Assembly (NCBI GenBank): GCA_035506275.1
Contig: DATJPT010000007.1
Span: 1 to 64,000 of the forward strand
DNA: 64,000 nucleotides
Origin: Bacteroidota bacterium
GTDB taxonomy: Bacteria; Bacteroidota; Ignavibacteria; UBA10030; UBA8401
Reading direction: 5' to 3'
Positions 27,440 to 37,343 of this stretch are shown here, piece after piece. The first letter of the stretch is position 1. Each line of letters begins with the position of its first letter. The notes below the pieces were generated by a model, which saw only the letters and a program-made list of their open reading frames with translations, made no database searches and had not been told where the DNA came from. Position numbers and translations under genes: made by a program.

Positions 27440-28609
27440 TTATGATGCCCGCAGCGCGTTAATAATATCCAGCCGCGAAGCTCGGACCGCCGGCAGGAAG
27501 CCTCCCACCAATCCCATAAAAAGAGAAAAGACCAGCGTGGAGAGCGCGATACCTGCGGTGAAATGGAAGCCGAACGCGAGCTCGGTAAACGAGGTAAAGT
27601 TCGTCGTGGAAAAGGAAACGAATTCAAGAAACGACGCAAAGAGCAATCCCAGTCCCCCGCCGACAAGGGAGAGGAGCATCGCTTCGGCCAGGAAAGCGGC
27701 GAGGACGCTTCTGCGGCGGAAGCCGAGGGCGCGCATCGTACCGATCTCGACCGTCCGGTTCGCGACCGCCGCATACATCGTGATCATCGCGCCGATCATC
27801 GCACCGGCGCTGAAAATGATGGTGATGATCAGGCCAAGGATGCGGATGAATTGCGCCATTCCCTGCGATTGTTCTTCGTAGAATGCTTTTTCTCTTTTCG
27901 GTTCAAGATCGGCCAGCCGCTGATCGCTTTCCATCCGCGTCTTGAACGCGCCGAAGTCGTCGACATTCTTTAATTTCACCGTGAGCGAGGAATAGACCGG
28001 GCGGTTGAACGCAAGCATCAACTGATCCGCATCGGCCCAGATCTCGGAAGCGAAGCCGCTTTTCCCGGCGTCGAACACGCCGACAATCGTCCAGAACCCG
28101 GACCCTATCTGCACCGTCTGTCCCACGGCGACTCCCTGAAACTGCGACGCCACAGCGTTGCCGATGACGATCTCGGACGAGCCCTGGCGGAACATGCGTC
28201 CTTCTTTTATTTTCACCTGCGGCCGCATCGTCGCTGAGCCGGCAGAGACGCCGCGCACCGGTACGTTCGCCATATCCTTCGTTCCGTTCTTGCTCAAATT
28301 AATGATCGTCACCACGTCTGCCGTCGCCATCGGTTTGCCGTCCGTTCCGGTCGCTACTTCCGGGAACGTTGAGATATTCGCGACCGACTCCCGCCCGATC
28401 GCGCTGACCAGCTCGCTCTGCGCCGACTTTCTGACGATGATGACGTTGTCGTCGGACCCGGTCGAAACCAGCGTTTGCTTGACGCCTTCGGAGAGCATCA
28501 GCACCGCGGCGAAAACAAAAACGACGAGCGTGATGCCGCCGAGCGTAAGGGACATCGTCAGCCGGCGCGTCCAGAGATTGCGAATGATGTACGAAAAAGG
28601 AATTTTCAT
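27440..28609 (-). CDS. MacB/FtsX-type ABC permease (second permease)
   Basis: 389 residues: one TM near the N-terminus (about 18-38), a periplasmic MacB-like domain (about 45-265, with ISTFPEVATGTDGKP and GVSAGSATMRPQVKIKEGRMF), then three TMs (about 268-375) in the FtsX order with TVEIGTMRALGFRRRSVLAAFLAEA between them. Such permeases work as dimers, here probably a heterodimer with the product of 28629..29792. It is last in the adaptor-ATPase-permease-permease operon. Confidence 0.88.
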   Translation of the reverse strand: MKIPFSYIIRNLWTRRLTMSLTLGGITLVVFVFAAVLMLSEGVKQTLVSTGSDDNVIIVRKSAQSELVSAIGRESVANISTFPEVATGTDGKPMATADVVTIINLSKNGTKDMANVPVRGVSAGSATMRPQVKIKEGRMFRQGSSEIVIGNAVASQFQGVAVGQTVQIGSGFWTIVGVFDAGKSGFASEIWADADQLMLAFNRPVYSSLTVKLKNVDDFGAFKTRMESDQRLADLEPKREKAFYEEQSQGMAQFIRILGLIITIIFSAGAMIGAMITMYAAVANRTVEIGTMRALGFRRRSVLAAFLAEAMLLSLVGGGLGLLFASFLEFVSFSTTNFTSFTELAFGFHFTAGIALSTLVFSLFMGLVGGFLPAVRASRLDIINALRAS

Positions 28610-28628
28610 GGCGGCGCTATGGTAGTGG

Positions 28629-29792
28629 TTATCCGATCTGTCGTAAACCGTCGACTATTTTGATGCGCGACGAACGTATCGCCGGAAATACGGAGGCGAG
28701 GAGTCCGACAAGGAACGAGAGCGAAAATGAAAGGATGATCGTCGACGGCTCGACGTTGAAAATCGGGAACATCGTCGGGAACCCTGCCGCCACACCGGCC
28801 GCCATGGGGAAGGTCAGCGCGATCCCGATGCAGCCGCCGAGCATGGCGATGACCAGCGATTCGCCGGTCACCAATCCGATGATGTGCCCGGCGTTGAACC
28901 CGAGCGTTTTCAGCACGGCATATTCTCTGATCCGCTCGCGTGCGGACATGATGATGGTGTTCGCAAGGACGAGGAGAATGATGCCGATGATCACGTACGA
29001 AACGACCTCGAGGGAAGTGAGGATCGCGCTCGAAAGGGAGACGAAGCTCTGCTGAAACGCTTTTTCAGTTTCCGTTTTTGTCTTTGCGGGTGAATTGGCA
29101 AACAGCGCGTCGATATTTTCCGACACCGTTGCCGCATCGTTTGCGTTCGCGATCTGAACGGCGTACCATCCGACCTGGCCGGAGCGGTACAGCGCGGTCT
29201 GCTTCAGCGACTCGTCGAGGTACGACCACTGGAGGAACATCTGCGTCTCATCGACCGTCTTGTCCTTTCCCGTGTACACTCCGCGGATCACGAACTGCCA
29301 ATGGCCGGGGTAAATGTCCCCTTCGATGGGGATGACATCCCCGATCTTCCAGCCGTACTTCTCCATGATCTTTCTTCCTACGATGCAGGCGTTCCGTTCC
29401 TTCTTGAACGTCTCCAGCTGGTCTGGAGGAATGACAAACTCGGGATACATGCTGAGGAACTGCTCGGCGTCGACCGCATAGCGCGGGAAAAAGTTGTCGA
29501 ATGATTGATCCTTGTACACTCCCTGAAACCAGTAGGCGTACGATACTTTCGTTACACCGGGGACTTTTTCGATCTGCTCCTTATAGGAAAGAGGGAGCGG
29601 ATAGACGAACGACACCGCGTGGCGCGTGATAAGGCGGACGGAGGAGGAGGACGCAACACCCGAATTCCATGCCGAGACGATCGTGCGGAGAAACCCGAAG
29701 GCGAAGACAGCGCACGAGAGGCCGAGGACCGTCAGGAATGTCCGCAGTTTATGCCGCAGCAGGTTCTTTAAGACAAGCTTCAACACTTTCAT
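28629..29792 (-). CDS. MacB/FtsX-type ABC permease (first permease)
   Basis: 387 residues with the same layout as its neighbour: N-terminal TM (about 16-36, [20 protein letters not shown]), periplasmic domain, then FtsX TMs with [32 protein letters not shown]. It is 19 bases from the next permease gene and follows the ATPase, so one transcript is likely. Two separate, divergent permeases suggest a heterodimeric mechanotransmission-type exporter or lipoprotein mover, rather than MacB itself, where the ATPase is fused. Confidence 0.88.
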   Translation of the reverse strand: MKVLKLVLKNLLRHKLRTFLTVLGLSCAVFAFGFLRTIVSAWNSGVASSSSVRLITRHAVSFVYPLPLSYKEQIEKVPGVTKVSYAYWFQGVYKDQSFDNFFPRYAVDAEQFLSMYPEFVIPPDQLETFKKERNACIVGRKIMEKYGWKIGDVIPIEGDIYPGHWQFVIRGVYTGKDKTVDETQMFLQWSYLDESLKQTALYRSGQVGWYAVQIANANDAATVSENIDALFANSPAKTKTETEKAFQQSFVSLSSAILTSLEVVSYVIIGIILLVLANTIIMSARERIREYAVLKTLGFNAGHIIGLVTGESLVIAMLGGCIGIALTFPMAAGVAAGFPTMFPIFNVEPSTIILSFSLSFLVGLLASVFPAIRSSRIKIVDGLRQIG

Positions 29793-29831
29793 GATTTTTT
29801 CCTCACTGGTTCACGTCGATGCGGGGAGCGG

Positions 29832-30512
29832 TCAATTTTCCAGCAGATCCCCTTTTTCAAGATGGCGCACTTTGTGCGCCTTTCCCGCGGCGTGCGGATC
29901 GTGCGTGACCATGACAATGGTCTTTTTGAACTCCGTGTTCAACCTTTCCATCAGGATCAGAATTTCGTCGGCCGATTTCTTGTCGAGGTCCCCCGTCGGT
30001 TCGTCCGCAACGATGATTGTCGGGTCGGTGACGATCGCGCGTGCGATCGCGACGCGCTGTTCCTGTCCGCCGGAAAGCTGTTTCGGATAATGCTTCATAC
30101 GGTCGCCGAGACCGACCACGTTCAACGCGGCCTCCACGTGTTCGCGCTTTTCCTTTTTCGACAGGTTTGTCAGGAGCAATGGCAGCTCTACGTTCTCGTA
30201 CGCCGTGAGCACGGGCAAAAGGTTGTAGAACTGGAAGACAAAGCCGACGTTGTGCGAGCGCCATTTCGCGAGCGCAGATTCGCCGAGCGTCGAGATGTCC
30301 GTTCCGGCGATCTTGAGCGATCCGCTGTTCGGCCTGTCGATGCCGGCGATAAGATTCAGCAGCGTCGTCTTGCCGGACCCCGACGGTCCCATAAGCGCGA
30401 GAAATTCGCTTTCGGGGATGTCAAGCGTAATGTTCTGCAGCACGGGGATCTCCATGCTGTCCCGTTTATAGATCTTCGTCAGGTTGCGGATTTGAACGAT
30501 TGGCTCTGCCAT
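29832..30512 (-). CDS. LolD/MacB-type ABC ATPase
   Basis: 226 residues with all ABC motifs: Walker A GPSGSGKT 42-49, Q-loop Q94, signature LSGGQ 146-150, Walker B IIVADE 166-171 and switch H204 in MVTHD. The LolD/MacB-group features are present, for example [14 protein letters not shown] and [22 protein letters not shown]. It energises the two permeases encoded downstream, with the adaptor encoded upstream. Confidence 0.95.
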   Translation of the reverse strand: MAEPIVQIRNLTKIYKRDSMEIPVLQNITLDIPESEFLALMGPSGSGKTTLLNLIAGIDRPNSGSLKIAGTDISTLGESALAKWRSHNVGFVFQFYNLLPVLTAYENVELPLLLTNLSKKEKREHVEAALNVVGLGDRMKHYPKQLSGGQEQRVAIARAIVTDPTIIVADEPTGDLDKKSADEILILMERLNTEFKKTIVMVTHDPHAAGKAHKVRHLEKGDLLEN

Positions 30513-30558
30513 AAGTGCTCTTTGGATTGATGAAGATAGTTCTCGACCTGAAAGCCGA

Positions 30559-31800
30559 TTATTTTGCCTGGGCTATTTTTGTTCCCGAAGAGAGTTTTGC
30601 CGAGGGATGATTGACGACCTTGTCTCCGACCGCAAGGCCCTCTTTGATCTCCATGCTGCTCCCCATCAACTCCCCGACGACCACGGGGGTCGCCACGACG
30701 CTTTCATCGCGGACAAGGAAGGCAACTTTTTTCCCGTCCCGCGTGGCCACTGCCGAGACCGGCACGGAAATTTTCGGCGTGGAATTTTCCGTCGGTTTAT
30801 CGGTTTCCTTGCTCAGGAAGATCGCCTTTGCGCTCATCTCGGGAAGAACTAGATCATCCCGGTCGAGGAACTGGATCTTCGTCAGGACGGTCGCTTTCGC
30901 CCGGTCGGCGGTCGGGACAATTTTGTGGACGGTGCCGTGGTACCGCTTATCGGGAATCGCGTCGAGAGTGATCTCGCACGGCTGGCCTGTGTAGACTTTT
31001 GAGATGTTGGATTCCGACACATCGGCTTCGACTTCGAGCGAGTTCATATCAGCGAGGGTCACGATATCGCCGCGCGAACCGGAGGCCGCCCCGAACGGCG
31101 TGATCACGTCCCCCACGTCGGCGTCTTTTGTGAGCACCGTTCCGTCGAACGGGGCGCGGATGTTGGTGTATTCGACCTGCACCTCCGCGGCGCGGACGGT
31201 AGCTTCAGCAGCGTTCAGCGAAGCTTCGGCCGACGTAACTCCGGCGATCGCCTTTTTGTAGCGGGCGTTTGCCGGGTCATAGTCCGCCTCCGACGCAAGA
31301 TTCTTCTCGAAGAGCGATTTTTCCCGCTGATAGTTCGCTGTCGCGTCGTCGAGCTCCGCTTTGGCCTGATCCACCCCCGCCTTCGCAACCCCAAGATTCG
31401 CTCTCGCCTGGCCGAGCGCCGCATCGACGTCGCTGCTCTCAAGCCGCCCGATGATGCTCCCTTTCGTGACGCGGTCTCCTTCGATCACTCCGAGATATTC
31501 AAGCCGCCCGGTTCCTTTGGACGCCACCGCCGCTTTGCGCTGGGCGACGACATAACCGCTTGCCGTCAGCACCGTGTTCGCCTGCGACGGGTACGTCAAC
31601 GAGACGGTCACAATTTCAACTTGTTCAGTTGATGCAACGCCTCCGCCGAAAATAATGAACGCGGCAACGACGAGCACAACGGCGCCGATGGATGAAAAGA
31701 GAATGACCTTCTTCTTCGAACCGCCGGATTCGCTCGGAGCGGAGGCACTTCTATTGATGCGGAGCGATGACAGGTCCGCTTTTTGCGCTTCAGATGACAT
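30559..31800 (-). CDS. MacA/HlyD-type periplasmic adaptor
   Basis: 413 residues. A TM anchor at about 30-50 ([21 protein letters not shown]), then the lipoyl/barrel halves ([59 protein letters not shown]) around an alpha-helical hairpin (about 120-215), then the beta-barrel domain ([29 protein letters not shown]). It is first in the operon and would link the ABC permeases to an outer-membrane channel, which is not encoded here. The substrate is unknown. Confidence 0.92.
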   Translation of the reverse strand: MSSEAQKADLSSLRINRSASAPSESGGSKKKVILFSSIGAVVLVVAAFIIFGGGVASTEQVEIVTVSLTYPSQANTVLTASGYVVAQRKAAVASKGTGRLEYLGVIEGDRVTKGSIIGRLESSDVDAALGQARANLGVAKAGVDQAKAELDDATANYQREKSLFEKNLASEADYDPANARYKKAIAGVTSAEASLNAAEATVRAAEVQVEYTNIRAPFDGTVLTKDADVGDVITPFGAASGSRGDIVTLADMNSLEVEADVSESNISKVYTGQPCEITLDAIPDKRYHGTVHKIVPTADRAKATVLTKIQFLDRDDLVLPEMSAKAIFLSKETDKPTENSTPKISVPVSAVATRDGKKVAFLVRDESVVATPVVVGELMGSSMEIKEGLAVGDKVVNHPSAKLSSGTKIAQAK

Positions 31801-31961
31801 GATCTAAATATTTGCTGAGTATTGGCTGAAGAACTGACCCGCGGGGTGCAGATCCATGTAGACAGAGTTGTATAATATGCGAAAATACGGGACGAAAATC
31901 AATACCGTGAAGGCCGATGTTTTGCGCAGAAAATATTCCAAAAAACCGCCGAGAGATCATT

Positions 31962-33962
31962 TTACTTTACCAGGGTCATCATTTTTGTAAATGAGCCGTC
32001 CGGAGTGAACAATCTGTACATCAATACGCCGCCGGCGCAGCGTGACCCGTCGAAGCGCACGGTATACGAACCCGCCGGCTTCGTGTCGTTCACGAGCGTG
32101 GCAAGTTTTTTGCCGAGCACATTATAGACGACAAGTCTGACGCGCGACGCCCTCGCTACACTGTAGCGAATGGTCGTGCTCGGATTAAATGGATTCGGAT
32201 AATTTTGTTCAAGGGAAAACGACGACGGCGCGGCATCAGCTTTTCTCACACTCGTTGCGCCGGTCGACTGCGTCCAGTCAAATCCAAAGGCGCGATAGCT
32301 GACAATGCTGTCGGGAAATTGAGCCTCAAGAGCCGTGGAACCATCGGGATGAACCTCGGTGAATGCCAGCGGCGCGGTCCCCCATCCGATGAGCGTATTG
32401 CCGTCTGCCAGACGTTCGATCGACCCCATCGCCATGGAAAAAATATCCGGCGAATGTCTGAATTGCCAGACAAGCGTGGCAGTTTTTGCCTGTTCGTCGA
32501 GAGCGTATTCGACGCCTCTCGAGAATTCTACGGACCGGAAATTCCCGTTATCGAAGAGGATCATCGTCCCTGTTGCAGTCCTGCGGATCGAATGCTGATG
32601 AGAAAAGAGAAGGGAGTCATTGATGAACTGAAATTGGTTGTTCTTCCCTCCCCATCTCCAGATGATCTCACCAGTGGTCCGATTGATCTTTGTGATTTCA
32701 TCAAGATGCCTGCTCGACAAAAGAATGTTTCCGTCCGCGTCCAGGTCGATCGCATTGGCATGGACGTAGTCGATGCTGGCGGCCGTCAAATCCTCGTGCG
32801 TCGCATCGGTGATAAGAAAGTGGTCGAAGCTTCTCCATTGAAAAATCACATTTTTATTCTTGTCGAGCTCCTGAATGACCATTCCCCACACCGTTGCATT
32901 GGAATTGCCGCCGGCGACGATCTTGCTCATGTCGACGATCTCCGGATCGTCTCCGAGCAGGAGCGCATGCCCATCGGCAAGCAAGCGCAGCTCGTGGAGG
33001 TCCGTTTGATAGCCGTTTCCGCATTTATAGCTATCGATGACGTTGTACGAGCTGTCCATCTCAAGATAACTGCCGGACGAAGCATCGAAGTAGGTCAAGA
33101 GGCCGTTCGGCTGCAGTGTGAAGCCCATATTCTCCGAGTTTGTCTTTTTCCAGAAGACCGGTATTCCCTGGTTGTTCACGATCATCAAATATTGTTCATC
33201 GGACGGAATAAGGGTCACAAATTGCTGATGGTCGCCGGCCCTCCCGGATTTGAACGTGCCCAGAAATATCTTGTCTGCTGAAGCATCGGCAGCGTGACTC
33301 ACAACAGGCAATGGAAAATCTGAGGGAAGGCTGTCGGATGAAACAAGCGGCGATGCACTGCGAAAATTGCCGGCGTGGCGCGTAAAAAAAGAACGAGAAG
33401 GATTTGGCGCAGCGAAGGGGGGTTGAGCCCGAAATTCCTGCACGGCCGCAACGGTTGCGCCAATGTCGAAGCGATAGCTCGGCGGCGCAATCGTGGTTCC
33501 CTCCAGCGTCTGCAAGGGATGAATGGCTTGAACGGAGACTCGTTCCCCCGGGGTGAACGGGGCATCGGGAATAATCATGACTGTAGTTCCATCATCCGAT
33601 AACGACGAATGCCAGGGATGTTCTCCGCTCTCAGAGCCGGTCAATTGAATGAAAGATCTATCCGAAAGAACAGCGGGATCAAATTTCCCCTTTGTCCGGA
33701 CAATGACGGTGGTTGACGGAGAAAGGTACTTGGAATCAGGAAGCGGAAAAAAATAGACGATCTCTCCGCGTGAAAGCGCGGTCGCCGGAAGCGTCAGCGC
33801 CAGAAAATATGCGGAAGTCAAAAGCATCGAGAGCTTGTTGCCGCGGGGACGCACGGCCGGATAGAAAAGATTCCGGAAGAGCGTGGTTGTGCTTCGGGCC
33901 GGAATCCCAAGGATCGCGGAAGCCCCGCTGCCGCAGGACGCTATGGCCTGCAAATTGTTCAT
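31962..33962 (-). CDS. Arylsulfotransferase-like protein with T9SS sorting domain
   Basis: 666 residues. An Ig-like region (about 65-170) precedes a six-bladed arylsulfotransferase-type propeller (about 230-560: DLHELRLLADGHALLLGDD, VHANAIDLDADGNILLSSRHLDEITKINRTTGEIIWRWGG, SHQHSIRRTATGTMILFDNGN). The last 80 residues are a type IX secretion C-terminal domain (SLEQNYPNPFNPSTTIRYSV ending in a Lys). It is thus exported across the outer membrane. The ATG at 33962 overlaps the bactofilin stop (ATGA), but a signal peptide starts only at Met46 (MLLTSAYFLALTLPATALS), so the true start may be 33827. The transferase activity is unproven. Confidence 0.82.
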   Translation of the reverse strand: MNNLQAIASCGSGASAILGIPARSTTTLFRNLFYPAVRPRGNKLSMLLTSAYFLALTLPATALSRGEIVYFFPLPDSKYLSPSTTVIVRTKGKFDPAVLSDRSFIQLTGSESGEHPWHSSLSDDGTTVMIIPDAPFTPGERVSVQAIHPLQTLEGTTIAPPSYRFDIGATVAAVQEFRAQPPFAAPNPSRSFFTRHAGNFRSASPLVSSDSLPSDFPLPVVSHAADASADKIFLGTFKSGRAGDHQQFVTLIPSDEQYLMIVNNQGIPVFWKKTNSENMGFTLQPNGLLTYFDASSGSYLEMDSSYNVIDSYKCGNGYQTDLHELRLLADGHALLLGDDPEIVDMSKIVAGGNSNATVWGMVIQELDKNKNVIFQWRSFDHFLITDATHEDLTAASIDYVHANAIDLDADGNILLSSRHLDEITKINRTTGEIIWRWGGKNNQFQFINDSLLFSHQHSIRRTATGTMILFDNGNFRSVEFSRGVEYALDEQAKTATLVWQFRHSPDIFSMAMGSIERLADGNTLIGWGTAPLAFTEVHPDGSTALEAQFPDSIVSYRAFGFDWTQSTGATSVRKADAAPSSFSLEQNYPNPFNPSTTIRYSVARASRVRLVVYNVLGKKLATLVNDTKPAGSYTVRFDGSRCAGGVLMYRLFTPDGSFTKMMTLVK

Positions 33963-34699
33963 CGCGCCTTTTTGCTCTCTTTTACTTTAGCGTTGTCGGA
34001 CTGTACAAATTTTCCTCTGTATTCAACGAGTGCGATGTCGCATCCGTTTCCGATGCTGACGTTGTTTCCACGAACAGCTTTTGCCTTTGTATCCTCAAGA
34101 TGAATATCGTCCCCCTCGATCGTATCGGTCGACAATCCCCCCTGAAGGTCGAGCGAAAAAAGAAGCGAGTTGATCAATCGCCCCAGGCGAAACGTATTCC
34201 CTCTGCGGACATTGATCGTTTCTCCGCCTATCTCTTTTGCGCGGCACGGTCCGTAAAGCACGACGTCGACATTTCCGGCGTTGAGAAGACCGCCGACGCT
34301 GAACGCTCCCTTCGAAACAAACGTCTCCGCGGTGCAATCATCCTTTGCCTTGAAGCCCCCTTTGATCTCAAGATGATCGGCCGATAGTTTCCCGCCGATA
34401 ACGGCCGTGCCGTCGACTTTCAACTCCTTTGCATCGACGGCTCCTTTCACTTCCAGCATTCCGCTTACCTTAAAATCATCCGTTTCGAGGCTCCCGGCGA
34501 TGGCCGTCCGTCCGGTCACTTTGCCCGTCTTTGTTTTAACAGAACCTTCGATATCGGACGTTCCCGAAACTTTCAGGTCGATGCAGTCAAAATCGCCGTT
34601 GATGTCCCCCTGGCCGTTGACGACAACGTTGTTATAGTAGCCCCCCGAAGCGGAGGCGCTCCCGGAGATCTTCAAGTCGTGCCTTGTTTTTTTATCCAT
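33959..34699 (-). CDS. Bactofilin-family polymer-forming protein
   Basis: 246 residues from ATG 34699 (GGAGA seven bases upstream; an ATG six bases earlier sits on the ribosome binding site). The body is a long run of short beta-helix turns (ISGSASASGGYYNNVVVNGQGDINGDFDCIDLKVSGTSDIEGSV and so on), typical of bactofilins, cytosolic scaffold polymers. It is longer than the usual 120-200 residues. Together with the upstream YhbD-like gene it reproduces the yhbD-yhbE-yhbF type association known from Bacillus. Confidence 0.85.
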   Translation of the reverse strand: MDKKTRHDLKISGSASASGGYYNNVVVNGQGDINGDFDCIDLKVSGTSDIEGSVKTKTGKVTGRTAIAGSLETDDFKVSGMLEVKGAVDAKELKVDGTAVIGGKLSADHLEIKGGFKAKDDCTAETFVSKGAFSVGGLLNAGNVDVVLYGPCRAKEIGGETINVRRGNTFRLGRLINSLLFSLDLQGGLSTDTIEGDDIHLEDTKAKAVRGNNVSIGNGCDIALVEYRGKFVQSDNAKVKESKKAR

Positions 34700-34716
34700 A
34701 AACATTCTCCATTTAT

Positions 34717-35337
34717 TTATAGAAGCATATTTAATTCTTCAACGCATTGTGCGAGGTTAATGCGGGCCGCTACTTTTAACCCTTGCTCGAAGTGCACGGG
34801 TGAGGTGGCTGGAAGCAGCGCCGCGAACGAAACTCCGGTCTTGCGGATGACAACCAATTCGCATGCCTTTCCTTCAAACGAGCCGTAGCCTTCTTCCATC
34901 GTTTTTACTGCACTTTTGGCTTCGTCAATTCCGACATCCCCCGAGTGCAAAAGGCGATCCATCACGAACAAACTGAGGAGGGTTTGAAGCGAGACACTGG
35001 TATCGGGATTCTTATCGTTAAAATAATTCTGGATCGTGGTGTCCAAAACGATTTTTCGGCCTCTGACCTCTTCTATGGTGAGGGATGTCTGACCAAGTGC
35101 AGGAGAAAAAACACCGGCAATGTCGTCAAGGGAACGGTCTTCTTTCATCCCCTTAATTTTGTCGATTCGCGCCAGAATACTCTCTCTGGGAAAGAAAGTC
35201 TCCTGCCCTGTGAAGGCCGATTTTTTGACAAACCATTCTTCCGGGATCAGGTTTTTTCGTTTCCATCGATAGAGTTGTCCGTACGAAATGCCGGTGAGTT
35301 CCAGCAGTTCTTTCTTAGAGATCAAGTCGCTGTCCAT
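34717..35337 (-). CDS. YhbD-family MerR-like regulator
   Basis: 206 residues from ATG 35337 (MDSDLISKKELLELTG). Residues 1-75 hold a MerR-like winged helix (ISYGQLYRWKRKNLIPEEWFVKKSAFTGQETFFPRESIL), nearly identical in layout to Bacillus YhbD. The rest is a small helical domain of unknown role. A start 45 bases earlier (TTG 35382) is excluded because it lies inside the promoter -10 box. It is 17 bases upstream of the bactofilin gene, so the pair is an operon; regulation of bactofilin expression is the natural guess. Confidence 0.87.
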   Translation of the reverse strand: MDSDLISKKELLELTGISYGQLYRWKRKNLIPEEWFVKKSAFTGQETFFPRESILARIDKIKGMKEDRSLDDIAGVFSPALGQTSLTIEEVRGRKIVLDTTIQNYFNDKNPDTSVSLQTLLSLFVMDRLLHSGDVGIDEAKSAVKTMEEGYGSFEGKACELVVIRKTGVSFAALLPATSPVHFEQGLKVAARINLAQCVEELNMLL

Positions 35338-35380
35338 AGAGCTTTCTTCGAGAAGATAGACATCATAAAAAGGTCTCTCC

Positions 35381-35409
35381 AATATAACATAACATTGTTA
35401 CGTTGTCAA
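35381..35409 (-). promoter_or_regulatory. Consensus promoter with palindrome in the spacer, for yhbD-bactofilin
   Basis: On the minus strand: TTGACA (35404-35409), exactly 17 bases, TATATT (35381-35386). The spacer is almost entirely a 19-bp imperfect palindrome, AACrTAACAwTGTTAyGTT (35386-35404), with two asymmetric pairs and an odd central base. A palindrome between -35 and -10 is where MerR-type regulators bind, and the first gene of the operon encodes one. Transcription would start near 35374, leaving about 37 bases of leader. Confidence 0.8.
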
Positions 35410-35590
35410 GAGGCATCGCTATATCGGTTCTCTTGAATTAACTCTACTCCTCTGCTGCAAAATACTGTGAATTCAGGCTGCTTTGAGCAGAACTGGCGGG
35501 ATATTTTTTACGCCACAATATATCTTACGTAGAGAAGCGAACATTGTTTCACTGCGTCTGAAAATAATTCGCCTTTTCGGAGCGGGTGGG

Positions 35591-36079
35591 TTATGAACTT
35601 TTTGCGAGGAATTCGAGAGCTTCCCCAGTTAAGCGGAAAATTTTCCAGTCATCAAGAGGAACGGCTCCCAATTTTTTGTAGAAGGCGATCGACGGTTCGT
35701 TCCAGTCGAGCACGGCCCATTCAAACCGGCCGCAGTTCCGTTCTTTGGCAATCCCGGCGAGATGGATAAGGAGGGCTTTCCCGATCCCTTTTTTGCGGAA
35801 GTGCGGAAAGACGAACAGGTCTTCCAGGTAAATTCCCGGACGGGAAAGAAATGTTGAAAAGTTATGGAAGAAGATCGCGAACCCTGCAGGTTCGTTCTCA
35901 TAATACGCGATGACAACCTCTGCAAATTTCTTCTCGCCAAAAAGCGCGCCGCGAAGGAGCGCTTCTGTTGCGACGCACTGGCTCGACAGGCGTTCGTACT
36001 CCGCAAGCTCTTTGATGAACCTGAGGATAAGCGGGATATCCTTTTCCACTGCGGGCTGAATATGAATTGAGGGTGGCAT
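35591..36079 (-). CDS. GNAT-family N-acetyltransferase
   Basis: 162 residues, close to the diamine/amino-acid acetyltransferase branch: IQPAVEKDIPLILRFIKELAEYERL at the start, LYLEDLFVFPHFRKKGIGKALLIHLAGIAKERNCGRFEWAVLDWNEPSIAFYKKLGAVPLDDW after a longer loop. The R-K-K-G-I-G-K-A acetyl-CoA pyrophosphate loop is at about 95-102. The acyl acceptor is uncertain; spermidine/thialysine-type acetyltransferases share the E-L-A-E-Y-E-R-L and DLFV motifs, and putrescine-making genes lie nearby. Confidence 0.88.
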   Translation of the reverse strand: MPPSIHIQPAVEKDIPLILRFIKELAEYERLSSQCVATEALLRGALFGEKKFAEVVIAYYENEPAGFAIFFHNFSTFLSRPGIYLEDLFVFPHFRKKGIGKALLIHLAGIAKERNCGRFEWAVLDWNEPSIAFYKKLGAVPLDDWKIFRLTGEALEFLAKSS

Positions 36080-36103
36080 AGGTGAAGTACAGTTATTCCG
36101 ATA

Positions 36104-36604
36104 TTATGGCTTGGCGGGAATTCCCATCCGCGCCCATTCTTCGCGCGCGGGACCGTAAACTCCGGGAACGCGCAGGCCGGCTTGCCGCATCAGCACCGTC
36201 ATCTGGCCCCGGTGATGAGTCTGATGCCTGAGCAATGAAGCGAGCGCAAAACCGCGCGTCCATTTCTGACCGAACATATGAACCTCTTCCTCCAGCGAAG
36301 AACCGGTCCAGTGTTCCTCGATCTGATTTCCTATCGACGCTGCCGTGGCTTCATAGGCATCCACAATAGCCCGTGCATTGTCGGGCACTGGCGAATCTTC
36401 CGGCGGCAGGGAAATTGTCAGGCCGGCTTTTTTGCCCGTCTCTCCGACAGCGAGCACGATATGCCAGGCAAGTAAACCGAGCGACCTTCCGTCGGGCGTA
36501 ACTCTTTGCCCGAGCGATGAGTCGGTCAGCGCGCGGAAAATTTTCAGGGTCGATGATGTTTCGCGGCGCCAATCTTCCAAAAGACCATCAAGTGTTCTAT
36601 CCAT
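36104..36604 (-). CDS. DinB-family protein
   Basis: 166 residues with the three-His DinB metal site: H48 in LLAWHIVLAVGE and HQTHHRGQMTVLMRQAGLRVPGVYGP near 125-130. It is a four-helix-bundle protein, cytosolic and without signal peptide, unlike the DinB-like protein at 7459..8055. Family members include thiol-dependent S-transferases, but most have no known substrate. It is 24 bases from the GNAT gene and 27 from the SGNH gene on the same strand, so the three may form one transcript. Confidence 0.85.
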   Translation of the reverse strand: MDRTLDGLLEDWRRETSSTLKIFRALTDSSLGQRVTPDGRSLGLLAWHIVLAVGETGKKAGLTISLPPEDSPVPDNARAIVDAYEATAASIGNQIEEHWTGSSLEEEVHMFGQKWTRGFALASLLRHQTHHRGQMTVLMRQAGLRVPGVYGPAREEWARMGIPAKP

Positions 36605-36631
36605 TCCAATTCCTGCTTCAATTCACGAACG

Positions 36632-37324
36632 TCACTGCTCTAGCGTTTTGAGGATCTGTTCGGCGACAAAGAGATTGCCGGCATCGTTGAGATGCACTCT
36701 GTCCACGGTCAGAATTCCTTTTTCTTTGTTGTTTGGATTATTCGATTTCAGATAAGCAGCAAACGACTTGTGGAGGTCGCACAACGTACTGCCGGTTTCT
36801 TTTGCAACGCGCCGGCTGATGTCCGAATACTCTTCAAGCATGGCATCCTGCGGATTCGACCCGTCGGTCTTTTCGCCTATCACGCTCGGCGTACAAAGAA
36901 CAACGCGCGCACCGACGCCGTGAATAGACCCGATGATCTCTTTCAATCCGGCTTCATAATTTTCTTTTGTTGTTCCTGTAAGCCCAGGCGTCGCCCAATG
37001 CCACACGTCGTTGATGCCGATATAAATCACGACGATGGTCGGGTGTTTTTCCAGCACGTCTTTGGTCAACCGCTTTTGCAGGTCGGGAACTTTATTGCCG
37101 CTGATGCCTGCTCCGATCACTTCGATATTCATCTCTCCGTGATTCTTATGGAGACTGTCCTGGACAATTGTGACGTAGCCGTTGGGCTTTACGCCGAGCT
37201 GGGTAATCGAATCTCCTAAAAACACGATCCGTTCTCCGTTATGCAGAAAGTGCTCCCCCGCCGCACATCCCATGAGAACAGTCACGATCAAAAGAAATCC
37301 TTGTTTTAAGGATGAGCTTTGCAT
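36632..37324 (-). CDS. SGNH/GDSL hydrolase, lipoprotein
   Basis: 230 residues. MQSSSLKQGFLLIVTVLMGC is a lipoprotein signal with lipobox LMGC (C20). Block I IVFLGDSIT contains nucleophile S39, block II has G in VIGAGISGNKV, block III is YIGINDVWH (Asn), and block V is VDRVHLND (Asp/His). It is probably an esterase or carbohydrate deacetylase in the periplasm. It has no link to the downstream aguA beyond position. Confidence 0.88.
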   Translation of the reverse strand: MQSSSLKQGFLLIVTVLMGCAAGEHFLHNGERIVFLGDSITQLGVKPNGYVTIVQDSLHKNHGEMNIEVIGAGISGNKVPDLQKRLTKDVLEKHPTIVVIYIGINDVWHWATPGLTGTTKENYEAGLKEIIGSIHGVGARVVLCTPSVIGEKTDGSNPQDAMLEEYSDISRRVAKETGSTLCDLHKSFAAYLKSNNPNNKEKGILTVDRVHLNDAGNLFVAEQILKTLEQ

Positions 37325-37343
37325 ACTTCCTACTCCTTACTGC

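Noticed and set aside
35337..35382. Earlier TTG start for the YhbD-like regulator
   Set aside because: It falls within the TATATT -10 element, upstream of the expected transcription start.
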